Part shown: positions 18,001-24,799 of the stretch, one piece after another
Position numbering within the stretch: the stretch's first letter is position 1
Layout of the letters: each line of letters begins with the position of its first letter
DNA from: Lentisphaeria bacterium
GTDB taxonomy: Bacteria > Verrucomicrobiota > Lentisphaeria > Victivallales > Victivallaceae
Direction: 5' to 3'
Assembly (NCBI GenBank): GCA_017457105.1
Contig: JAFTIA010000026.1
Span: 1 to 44,036, forward strand
Length of the DNA stretch: 44,036 nucleotides
Notes under the pieces: model-generated
What the model was told of the DNA's origin: nothing
Seen by the model: only the letters and a program-made list of their open reading frames with translations
The model's database searches: none
Made by a program: the position numbers and the translations under genes

Positions 18001-18630
18001 TCCGGGCGAGGCAGGAAGAAAAAGAATACCGCTTTCCGGATCGCCGTCACACAATGATGCAGGATCGCTGTATTTTCCGGTTACGGCAACATGCGGAACG
18101 GGAATGGCACCGGCTTTGGCAGGGAAGGCAAGAACCGCCGTATCCCGGTAAAATCCATGCTGAAACCGGGGTTGTGCAAGACGGGCGGGACGGCCGCCGG
18201 TCACACTGTTTTCCGTAAAGACCAGTTTCTTCATGGAATCTTCCGGCTTGATCCACGGACCGCCGGAACAGGTCCAGCCGGGACAATTGTTCATCCCCAG
18301 CTGAATATTGTTTTTGCGGGCCTCTTCGGCGGCGCGGCAGAAGAGCTTCCGCCATGCCGGAGACATGATCTCCGGCCATTCCGAGGAACCGGGCCGCCCC
18401 ATTACCGCAAAGAGATGCGCCGTGCTGAACCCGAATTCCCGCATGGCTTTCAAGTCGGCAGCAATCCCTTGGGCGGTCACTTTCCGGTCCACCCAATGCC
18501 ACCAGCACTGGGGACGGGCAGAGTCCGGCGGGTTCCGGAACCCATTCTGCAACGCCTCATGCCCGGAAACGATTCCGGAAAATGACAGCAGGATCCCTGC
18601 TGCAACAGCAAAGATCCTGCGCCGTATCAT
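15013..18630 (-). CDS. Secreted GH106-like alpha-L-rhamnosidase
   Basis: 1205 residues with a signal peptide (RRRIFAVAAGILLSFSGIVSG). The start of the mature part, FRNPPDSARPQCWWHWVDRKVTAQGIAADLKAMREFGF, is the typical N-terminal signature of glycoside hydrolase family 106 proteins. GMNNCPGWTCSGGPW and the QSYIEPYWGPFDHIRAGRSADVPMGEFL region also fit. The C-terminus is a galactose-binding-like beta-sandwich (LYLDLGEVRNVAEVFVNGRSAGVWWCPAF). GH106 enzymes remove terminal L-rhamnose from pectin such as rhamnogalacturonan. It starts only 9 nt after the stop codon of valS on the same strand, an odd partner for a housekeeping gene. Confidence 0.87.
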   Translation of the reverse strand: MIRRRIFAVAAGILLSFSGIVSGHEALQNGFRNPPDSARPQCWWHWVDRKVTAQGIAADLKAMREFGFSTAHLFAVMGRPGSSEWPEIMSPAWRKLFCRAAEEARKNNIQLGMNNCPGWTCSGGPWIKPEDSMKKLVFTENSVTGGRPARLAQPRFQHGFYRDTAVLAFPAKAGAIPVPHVAVTGKYSDPASLCDGDPESGILFLPASPGFKEVITLTYPEVIEAKVMTFQFGAPSIFMDLTIEVSTDGKTFTTAARKKMGYIRDRGDARAVLLHQGRGVRGKIFRLTLLPGDMPWWLGDRRLRIGEIRASGNDLIPDVTSRNGMGGFEYMPEAPDTAGMPGIRIAQMVDLTGKMQQDGSLGADALPDGMWTVLRIGMTTTGAMNRPVSLAGLECDKLSKRGLDAHWPHMMGVLLEDTRDLKVIRSATIDSYEAGGQTWTDTLPEDFCRLRGYELRPWLPAVLGYVVESRGESARFLYDFQRTLSDLFAENYFDYFTELCHKNGLQSYIEPYWGPFDHIRAGRSADVPMGEFLTEEPAPVPMKLPAGIGNAGGRKRVGAEAFTSSPPAGRWQQTPYQLKRIGDKAWLSGVSLFIVHSYVHQPFEAAPGMSLGHHGIHVNRHTPWWHMGRAWSDYLARGQWLLQQGDRMADLLVLAGEGTPNHTPHLPDLYAAGWDFDYCSWNDVMELLRFRDGNFILGTGRRYPVFSLGRDKYLSLATLQKAEALLAAGGTVAGLPPTGSPTLADRGKEAEYRALIRRLWGGQICPGTVRAVGKGRLIVSQNPVQIMRLAGIPVRWQAPAGLGVVGRDAGKYRIYYLAPRSGERFRGKVRLEVPPGMVPEVWDAVTGKTSPLAVWKKQDNMMEWDLELDSGGSCFLVMVPGNGTAPVQEMMRKKTQIIIRRAIYRAVGSPDGKDVTGLVLKHLAASGSAGFPVTNYRLGGDPAPMKRKELYLEGMADGYPFRICIPENAPVDLSQTGAPLPGEGTFHRNRAGILFEKAGSMDLKLADGKKVTVTSGELPGPVGLNEDWQVTFLQEPALPEPVHFARLMPWNACENPAVRYFSGTAVYQKKFVLPETMFAEDLFLYLDLGEVRNVAEVFVNGRSAGVWWCPAFTRDVTGLLVPGENTVTVKVANVWPNRLIGDGQTAWKDPVTDGIPDWVRQGGRRSPSGRRTWSNYIGWKPTEKPLDSGLIGPAAIRCRRFVPVR

Positions 18631-18639
18631 ACCGATACC

Positions 18640-21291
18640 TTACTGCAGACTTGCAAGAAGGGCGGTCAGTTCGGCATGACGGGCTTCCATTTTTTCCAAC
18701 AGAGCCTTGGCATCAGCAATGACCTTTTCCGGGGCTTTTGCCAGGAACTTTTCATTGCTCAACTTGGCACGGCTTCCGGCAATGCTCTTGTCCAGTTCAG
18801 CGATCTGCTTGTTCAACTTCGCCTTTTCTGCGGCAACGTCGATCAACCCTGTCAACGGCAGAGAAATCGTCCCCAGCTGTGCCGCCTGCGCCGGTGCTGC
18901 ACCGTTGGCAGCAGTATCAAAAGCATCCAATTCCAGCTTGATTTCGGCAGCATTCAGCAAACTGTAAAGAGAAGCGGATTCTTCCCGCAGAAATGCCAGC
19001 ATTTCCGGAGAATTGGCCTTGATGTGGAAATTCACCTTTTTCCCGTCCGGGATATTATAGCCGGACTTGAGGGCACGGCCCGCACGGACCAGTTCAAATT
19101 TCCCGTCCGCCAGTTCGATCTGTGCAGGATCAAAGATCATATCGTCCATGGTCGGGAAACTTTCAAACATAATGGACTTGCCTTCTTCCACAAACTGCAT
19201 CTGGTGCGCCAGTTCTTCGGTGATAAAGGGCATAAAGGGATGCAAAAGTTTCAAAATACGGAAGAGCGCATAATCCAGCACCATCAAAGCACGCTCTTTA
19301 TCTTCACCGCCCGCACGGAGCGGCACTTTTTCCGCTTCAATGAACCAGTCGCAGAAATTGCTCCACACCAGTTCATAAACTTCATGCGCCGCACTGTGGA
19401 AACGGAACTCTTCCAGAGCCGTGGTGATGGATCCGATGGCTTCGTTCAATTTGGCAAGCATCCAGCGTTCATCACTGGTCAGCACCAGAGAAGGTGCCAG
19501 CCGCCGGAAGTCCGGCGTTACCGGCCCCTGCAAACGGCGGAAACGGCAGGCGTTCCACAGTTTGTTGGCAAAATTCCGGCCCAGCTCGCACTTTTCGTTG
19601 CTGTAACGGATATCCATCCCCACAGGAGCAATGTAGGTAATGGTAAAACGCAGAGCGTCCGCACCGTACTGGGCGATCACATCCAGCGGGTCGGGCGAGT
19701 TCCCCAGACTCTTGGAAAGTTTTCTGCCCAGATCATCACGGATAATACTGGTGAAATAAACGTTCTTGAACGGGATTTCGTCCATAAATTCGCACCCTGC
19801 CATGATCATGCGGGCGACCCAGAAGAAAATGATGTCCGGCCCGGTCACAAGATCACAGGTGGGATAGAATTTCTGCAGTTCCGGCGTTTTTTCCGGCCAG
19901 CCCATAATGGAGAAAGGCCAGAGCCAGCTGGAGAACCAGGTATCCAGCACATCTTCTTCCTGCCGCCAGGTCCCGGGGGCGGTGGGGGCTTCCATCCCCA
20001 CATAGACTTCACCGGTTTCATCATTGTACCATGCCGGGATCCGGTGGCCCCACCAGATCTGCCGGGAAATACACCAGTCCTGAATATTCTCCATCCAATG
20101 GAAATAGGTCTTGCTCCAGCGTTCCGGATAGAATTTGATCTTGCCGGACTTTACCGCTTCGATCGCAGGCTTCGCCAGTTCCTTCATATTGCAGAACCAC
20201 TGGCTGGAAACCAGCGTTTCCACCGGCACATTGCCCCGTTCGGAATAGCCGACGGCATGACGGATGTCTTCTATTTTTTCCACCAGCCCCAGTTCTTCCA
20301 TGGCTTTCACGGTTTCGGCACGGGCGGTGAACCGGTCCAGACCGGCAAAGCGTTCGCCGCAGCGGGCATTCATGCTGGCATCCGGATTCATTACATTGAT
20401 CACTTCCAGATTATGCCGCTTGCCCACTTCAAAGTCGTTGGGGTCATGGGCGGGCGTGATCTTCACACAGCCGGTACCCTTGGTGGGATCGGCGTGGATG
20501 TCGCCCACAATGGGGATCTCCCGGTCCGTCAGGGGGAGTTTCACCATTTTCCCGATCAGGTGCTTGTAGCGTTCATCTTCCGGATTCACAGCCACGGCGG
20601 TATCGCCGAACATGGTTTCCGGGCGGGTGGTCGCCACCACCAGATAACCGGAACCATCCGCCAGAGGATAGCGGAAGTGGTAGAATTTCCCGTTTTCCTC
20701 CTTGTAGATCACTTCTTCGTCGGACAACGCACTCTTTGCCACCGGGCACCAGTTGATCATACGCTGACCGCGATAAATATAGCCCTTTTTGTAAAGTTCC
20801 ACAAAAACCTTGCGGACAGCCATGCTCAAGCCGTCATCCATGGTAAAGCGTTCCCGCTCCCAGTCTGCAGAACAGCCCAGGGTGCGGAGCTGGCGGATGA
20901 TCGTGCCGCCGTATTTCTGCTTCCATTCCCAGACCCGGCGGATGAATTCATCCCGCCCCAAATCGTCACGGCAGGTATTTTCCTCCTGCCGCAAATACTT
21001 GTCCACCCGGGATTCCGTAGCGATACCGGCGTGGTCCGTGCCGGGGAACCAGCAGACTTCTTCCCCCAGCATACGATGATAACGGATCAGAATATCCTGC
21101 AGCGTATTGTTCAGCACATGACCCAGCGTCAGGATCCCCGTCACATTGGGCGGCGGGATCACGATGGAATAGGGTTTCTTCCCGGAATTCGGGTCACTGT
21201 GGAAATAATTGCTGTTTTCCCAGATGGGATACCACTTGGCTTCCACCTCTGCGGGCTCGTAAGCTTTGATCATATCCGGTGCATCAGACAT
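18640..21291 (-). CDS. valS: Valine--tRNA ligase
   Basis: 883 residues, full length for class Ia ValRS. The HIGH-type motif is in IPPPNVTGILTLGHVLNN (about 46-63), the editing domain around 180-340, the KMSKS-type motif appears as GRKLSKSLGN (about 525-534), and a C-terminal coiled-coil arm ends the protein. It charges tRNA-Val in the cytoplasm. ATG at 21291 has AAGGAG upstream. A possible promoter is TATATT (21339-21344) with TGC before it. The next gene on the same strand is the secreted GH106-like enzyme. Confidence 0.98.
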   Translation of the reverse strand: MSDAPDMIKAYEPAEVEAKWYPIWENSNYFHSDPNSGKKPYSIVIPPPNVTGILTLGHVLNNTLQDILIRYHRMLGEEVCWFPGTDHAGIATESRVDKYLRQEENTCRDDLGRDEFIRRVWEWKQKYGGTIIRQLRTLGCSADWERERFTMDDGLSMAVRKVFVELYKKGYIYRGQRMINWCPVAKSALSDEEVIYKEENGKFYHFRYPLADGSGYLVVATTRPETMFGDTAVAVNPEDERYKHLIGKMVKLPLTDREIPIVGDIHADPTKGTGCVKITPAHDPNDFEVGKRHNLEVINVMNPDASMNARCGERFAGLDRFTARAETVKAMEELGLVEKIEDIRHAVGYSERGNVPVETLVSSQWFCNMKELAKPAIEAVKSGKIKFYPERWSKTYFHWMENIQDWCISRQIWWGHRIPAWYNDETGEVYVGMEAPTAPGTWRQEEDVLDTWFSSWLWPFSIMGWPEKTPELQKFYPTCDLVTGPDIIFFWVARMIMAGCEFMDEIPFKNVYFTSIIRDDLGRKLSKSLGNSPDPLDVIAQYGADALRFTITYIAPVGMDIRYSNEKCELGRNFANKLWNACRFRRLQGPVTPDFRRLAPSLVLTSDERWMLAKLNEAIGSITTALEEFRFHSAAHEVYELVWSNFCDWFIEAEKVPLRAGGEDKERALMVLDYALFRILKLLHPFMPFITEELAHQMQFVEEGKSIMFESFPTMDDMIFDPAQIELADGKFELVRAGRALKSGYNIPDGKKVNFHIKANSPEMLAFLREESASLYSLLNAAEIKLELDAFDTAANGAAPAQAAQLGTISLPLTGLIDVAAEKAKLNKQIAELDKSIAGSRAKLSNEKFLAKAPEKVIADAKALLEKMEARHAELTALLASLQ

Positions 21292-21338
21292 GGCAAAAAA
21301 ACTCCTTCATTAGGTTGATGTTACTATATATTTTACAT

Positions 21339-21366
21339 AATATAGCACATCTTGCTGAAATTTCAT
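21339..21366 (-). promoter_or_regulatory. Possible valS promoter
   Basis: On the minus strand TATATT (21339-21344) is preceded by TGTGC, giving an extended -10. A weak -35 (ATGAAA, 21361-21366) lies 16 nt upstream. Confidence 0.5.
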
Positions 21367-21405
21367 GCCGCAAGGACCGGAAAAAACAGGTTTTTCAGGA
21401 TTTAT

Positions 21406-22413
21406 TCATTCCGCCGGAACAGGACGCAAAACTTTCTGCAATACACCGGCACAATATCCGCAGTCCCGGCAGTTTGCCGCACACAGCCCGGCGTGTTCGT
21501 GCCACTCCTCCGGGAAAGCCCGGTTATCCAGCCCCTTTCCGCCGAACGCCGCCGAATAATCAGGTTCCGTCAAGTGCAGCAGATCCCCGTCATACTGCCC
21601 ATTGGCGTATGCCCCGATCACCAACCGGGGATAATGGTGCTGACGGGTGGCAAGTTTACCGAAGGAAACCAGACCTTCGTAATACTGCACATCCTCCGGC
21701 CTGATCCAGCTGGATTTCAAAAATTCCACATAACGCTTCTTTTCCTGATACAGCCGCCAGCACAAATGGGGATTCCACGAAGTATTTTCGTATTTTTTTA
21801 CCTCTTTATCGTGCGCCACAAGATTGTCGTGAAATGTCTGGGAAGGACAATTCCGCAAACAACCGCTGTTTAAAAGCATCCCCAGCTTTTTCCCGTTCCT
21901 GTCGCACCAATCTTTAAACAAGCTCACGGTAAAGAGATCCCGCTGGAGATCCCGGCGCATGTAAAAAGAGTCAAAGAGATCCTGCAAATAATCCATGCCG
22001 CCAATACTGTCGATCCGCATATTGACAGATGCCCGGGTCTCTACACCGGGAAAGTGTTTTTTGACCAGCATTGCCACATAAGGCGATGTGGTTGTCAGCA
22101 CATCCGGCAGAAGATCGATGGATTGCAAATCGTCCAGAACAGCGCAGAGTTTTTTCTCCAGCAAAAGACTGATGGCACTCCCGCCGTAACAGTTGGCATT
22201 AAAAAGAAGATCCAGTTTCACCCCCATCTTCCGGATACTGTCCAATTCCGCCTCCAGCCGGTCGATACTGCCCTTTTGCGCAAAATCCGCCCGCCCGGAG
22301 GGGGAACCGGGCAGTGCAAAATAAACCTCACAAATATGTTCCCGGTAATCCTGAACGATCCGGCTGAACGGTTCCCGGTTTTCCGGCTCCTGATACCCAA
22401 CGGCAAACTTCAT
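21406..22413 (-). CDS. Peptidase U32/UbiV-like iron-sulfur protein
   Basis: 335 residues. A TIM-barrel-like N-terminus (LDLLFNANCYG, TTTSPYVAMLVKKHFPGVETRASVNMRI) resembles the U32/UbiU/UbiV superfamily. Four-cysteine iron-sulfur ligation is plausible: Cys in LNSGCLRNCPSQTFHDN (about 183-188) and Cys in NPHLCWRLY (about 216). An unusual extra Cys-rich C-terminus, GLCAANCRDCGYC, ends the protein. In known members such clusters support oxygen-independent hydroxylation or RNA/protein modification. The substrate here is unknown. It is the last gene of an operon, starting 1 nt after the IclR stop. Confidence 0.65.
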   Translation of the reverse strand: MKFAVGYQEPENREPFSRIVQDYREHICEVYFALPGSPSGRADFAQKGSIDRLEAELDSIRKMGVKLDLLFNANCYGGSAISLLLEKKLCAVLDDLQSIDLLPDVLTTTSPYVAMLVKKHFPGVETRASVNMRIDSIGGMDYLQDLFDSFYMRRDLQRDLFTVSLFKDWCDRNGKKLGMLLNSGCLRNCPSQTFHDNLVAHDKEVKKYENTSWNPHLCWRLYQEKKRYVEFLKSSWIRPEDVQYYEGLVSFGKLATRQHHYPRLVIGAYANGQYDGDLLHLTEPDYSAAFGGKGLDNRAFPEEWHEHAGLCAANCRDCGYCAGVLQKVLRPVPAE

Positions 22414-22414
22414 C

Positions 22415-23119
22415 TTACTGAACCCTTCCGGAAAGTTCCTGCATGATTTTCAGTATCCGCTTTTCTTCCGGCGGACTCACCGGATTCAGCCGGATCCCCA
22501 ATGCACGCCTCCGCCCCAGCGGCACAGCCAGAGTAAAGGATCCGGGCAATCTTTTCAGACAGAACCCTTCTGCACGGCAGCGGACAAACGCGGCAAGCAG
22601 TTCGTCCCGGCTCTGCCAGTCCGGTGCGCCGAACTCCTCAAAAGGCCAGCGTGCCTCCATTTCCTGCAAAGTCAGCCCGGAAAAACTGAGCGTCACCAGC
22701 CCGGTCACGCTGCAGTAAGGCGGGAAAAAACGGTTTTCCGGAATTTGGATCAAACCCGGCTCATCCGGCGAGATCCGCCGCAACCCGGTAATACCGTATG
22801 GACAAAGTGATGCCACAGAAATAATCGCCTCCGGATAATATTCCCGGAGTTCACACATGATTTTTTCACACATTGCCAAAGGCTCCGGAAGAGATCCTGC
22901 GATCTCCAGCAGAGCTTCCCCGGCAGAATACACACCGCCCGGTGTTTTCCGCAGAAAACCGCGATCCGTCATGGTCCGTAAAATATTGTGCAATGCAGGG
23001 GGCTTCATACCGAAATGCGCCGCAAGATCACACAACCTGCAGCCGCCGGGCACGGATGCAATGTGTTTCAAAACATCCAGAGCCTTCGCCACAGACTGTA
23101 CAAGGTCAGAATTCGCCAT
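22415..23119 (-). CDS. IclR family transcriptional regulator
   Basis: 234 residues. The N-terminal winged helix-turn-helix is clear: SVAKALDVLKHIASVPGGCRLCDLAAHFGMKPPALHNILRTMTDRGFL (about 9-57). The C-terminal effector domain is of the IclR type but rather short and divergent. These proteins sense small organic acids or aromatics and control adjacent catabolic genes. It is embedded between two Fe-S protein genes (9-nt and 1-nt gaps), so it is presumably co-expressed with them and may regulate the operon. Confidence 0.85.
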   Translation of the reverse strand: MANSDLVQSVAKALDVLKHIASVPGGCRLCDLAAHFGMKPPALHNILRTMTDRGFLRKTPGGVYSAGEALLEIAGSLPEPLAMCEKIMCELREYYPEAIISVASLCPYGITGLRRISPDEPGLIQIPENRFFPPYCSVTGLVTLSFSGLTLQEMEARWPFEEFGAPDWQSRDELLAAFVRCRAEGFCLKRLPGSFTLAVPLGRRRALGIRLNPVSPPEEKRILKIMQELSGRVQ

Positions 23120-23128
23120 ATTTTGCCA

Positions 23129-24190
23129 TCAATCCGCATCACTTCCCGATTTTTCAGTGCGGAACGTGGTTCCTTCCGCATAAACCGGTTCTTCATCCCA
23201 ATTCACCGTCCAGGTGGGGCGTCGGCGGAACTTTTCCTTAAAGGTATTCTGCAGAACGCCCCGGGATTCCAGACTGATCATGCAGGCACGGGTACAGCCG
23301 CGGGCACCGCAAACCGCCTGCCCGGTGTTGTACAGATTGCGCGGCTTCCGGAAGAAGGGACTCCACCAGCCGGGCTTGGACTTGGGGTCTTCGGCATAAT
23401 AGGGGTCTTTTTCCTCCTTATCCGAATGTGTCCCGCCCCGGAAATGGTAGTCGCAGGCATTTACATCAATATCCGACCACTCCACTTCGTGTCCTGCCAG
23501 ATTGACCTTGACAGTTTTTTCCGTGGAAAAAGCGTTGCCGGGACAGTTTTTCACACACGCCATGCAGCGGTTGCACAGCTGCGGGCCATCGTAAATGGGA
23601 TCCGGCTCCAATTCCACATCCGTCATAATGATCCCCACCCGGCAGCGGGGACCGAATTGCGGCGAAAGAAACATTTTGCTGAACCCGATTTCCCCCAGCC
23701 CGCACAGATAAGCGGCGATCCGCAAATGGATCATTACATCCGGCTGCGGTTTCCCGGGTGCCACCGGACGGCTGTAATTCTTATGAGCAAAACCCTCTCC
23801 ATCAATACCGCGCCAGTCACTCTGATGCCCCATGGGAATGGCTTCGTACCCCTGATCTTCAATAAATTTACTTAAATTGATCACCGTCATGGGCATATAA
23901 AGATAAGTGATCCCGCCGTATCCCATGGCGGAATAATTGCTGAAATAAGTCCCTTCCTCCACGCCCCGCAAACTGCCCCGTTCCACCCGGAACACCATAC
24001 CTATAATAGATTTGCATTCCGGCATGATCTGTTTGGGATCCATCTGAAGCGGGGCATTGCTCCACCGGTCAATAGAGCCGATCCCCACAGCATCCGCCCC
24101 CAGCTCCAACGCTTTCCGCTTGACGGCTTCCGCCGCCAGTTTGGGATCACTCAAATCCACGCCATTGAAATCCCGTGTCATGATCGCCAT
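23129..24190 (-). CDS. COG1600-like (QueG/RdhA-related) 4Fe-4S protein
   Basis: 353 residues from ATG at 24190, chosen because GGGAGG lies upstream; the frame extends to 24232. The core LCGLGEIGFSKMFLSPQFGPRCRVGIIMTDVELEPDP is characteristic of the epoxyqueuosine reductase and reductive dehalogenase superfamily. A ferredoxin cluster, CNRCMACVKNCP (about 205-216), follows. The second cluster is atypical: CGARGCTRAC near 297-306 instead of the QueG pattern. It is therefore probably not QueG itself. Members bind cobalamin or related cofactors and do reductive chemistry; the role here is unknown. First gene of a three-gene operon with IclR and U32/UbiV-like genes. Confidence 0.75.
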   Translation of the reverse strand: MAIMTRDFNGVDLSDPKLAAEAVKRKALELGADAVGIGSIDRWSNAPLQMDPKQIMPECKSIIGMVFRVERGSLRGVEEGTYFSNYSAMGYGGITYLYMPMTVINLSKFIEDQGYEAIPMGHQSDWRGIDGEGFAHKNYSRPVAPGKPQPDVMIHLRIAAYLCGLGEIGFSKMFLSPQFGPRCRVGIIMTDVELEPDPIYDGPQLCNRCMACVKNCPGNAFSTEKTVKVNLAGHEVEWSDIDVNACDYHFRGGTHSDKEEKDPYYAEDPKSKPGWWSPFFRKPRNLYNTGQAVCGARGCTRACMISLESRGVLQNTFKEKFRRRPTWTVNWDEEPVYAEGTTFRTEKSGSDAD

Positions 24191-24241
24191 AAAAAACCTC
24201 CCTATATTCATCATTGATAAACACTTATTCATCTATTATTT

Positions 24242-24269
24242 ATGATACATTTCATTCTGCAAAAATCAA
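24242..24269 (-). promoter_or_regulatory. Promoter for the Fe-S/IclR/U32 operon
   Basis: On the minus strand TTGATT (24264-24269), 16-nt spacer, TATCAT (24242-24247). It lies 52 nt before the start codon at 24190, in an AT-rich stretch just past the gdx terminator. Confidence 0.5.
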
Positions 24270-24289
24270 GAAGAAAAACGACAAAAAGC

Positions 24290-24314
24290 AAAAAAAAATC
24301 CCGCCGGAGCGGGA
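24290..24314 (-). terminator. Rho-independent terminator after gdx
   Basis: On the minus strand: 6-bp stem TCCCGC / GCGGGA with a 4-nt loop (24299-24314), followed by a run of T residues (24290-24298). Confidence 0.85.
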
Positions 24315-24358
24315 AAACATGGAGCATCACACCGCAGATGCGGAGATTTTACTGGAAA

Positions 24359-24679
24359 TCAGTTCCGGGCAAGGAGTTTCAAGCCGACGATCCCGCAAAC
24401 GATCATCAAAAGACATACGATCCGCATCACCGTTGCCGGTTCCCGGAAAAGGATGATCCCCGCAATGGCGGCCCCCACCGTGCCGATCCCGGTCCAGACG
24501 GCATAAGCAGTCCCCAATGGCAGGGTGCGAAGTGTAAATCCCAGCAGGACAAAACTGCCGATCATGGTTGCAATGGTGAAAAGCGAGGGGTAAAGCCGGG
24601 TAAAACCGTGAGAATATTTCATCCCCACCGACCAGCAGACTTCAAGCAGACCGGCCGTCACCAATAAAACCCAATCCAT
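24359..24679 (-). CDS. gdx: SMR-family guanidinium exporter (Gdx/SugE type)
   Basis: 106 residues with four hydrophobic helices, the usual size of small multidrug resistance proteins. The start [31 protein letters not shown] has the essential Glu at position 13, and [28 protein letters not shown] is the Gdx/SugE signature. Gdx works as a dual-topology dimer exporting guanidinium in exchange for protons at the inner membrane. The identification is strongly reinforced by the guanidine-II riboswitch directly upstream and a terminator downstream. Confidence 0.95.
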   Translation of the reverse strand: MDWVLLVTAGLLEVCWSVGMKYSHGFTRLYPSLFTIATMIGSFVLLGFTLRTLPLGTAYAVWTGIGTVGAAIAGIILFREPATVMRIVCLLMIVCGIVGLKLLARN

Positions 24680-24701
24680 AAGATAATCTCCGGAAAAACC
24701 G

Positions 24702-24741
24702 TGGAGCCGTCTCCAAACGTCTGTGTCAAGGCCGTCCTTGA
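24702..24741 (-). ncRNA. Guanidine-II (mini-ykkC) riboswitch
   Basis: On the minus strand two hairpins with ACGG tetraloops stand in series: stem TCAAGG / CCTTGA (24726-24741) and stem TGGAG / CTCCA (24702-24715), separated by a 10-nt linker. This is exactly the mini-ykkC class: paired hairpins with ACGR loops that dimerise around guanidinium. The ribosome binding site CCGGAGA (24687-24692) follows 10 nt later and is a likely control point. It precedes a Gdx-type exporter gene, its known partner. Confidence 0.95.
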
Positions 24742-24752
24742 AATGTGCTTTT

Positions 24753-24780
24753 AATATAGCACGCCCTGCTCCATTTGCAA
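24753..24780 (-). promoter_or_regulatory. Promoter of the guanidine-II riboswitch/gdx transcript
   Basis: On the minus strand TTGCAA (24775-24780), 16-nt spacer, TATATT (24753-24758) preceded by TGC (extended -10). Transcription would start a few nucleotides before the first riboswitch hairpin. Confidence 0.75.
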
Positions 24781-24799
24781 ACGATGCCCCCTTGCCGGA

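Noticed and set aside
18676-21318. 880-residue plus-strand ORF opposite valS
   Set aside because: It is the antisense shadow of a GC-rich conserved gene, with no ribosome binding site or domain.
23129-24190. Annotation as QueG (epoxyqueuosine reductase)
   Set aside because: The first Fe-S cluster and core fit the superfamily, but the second cluster and C-terminus do not match QueG.
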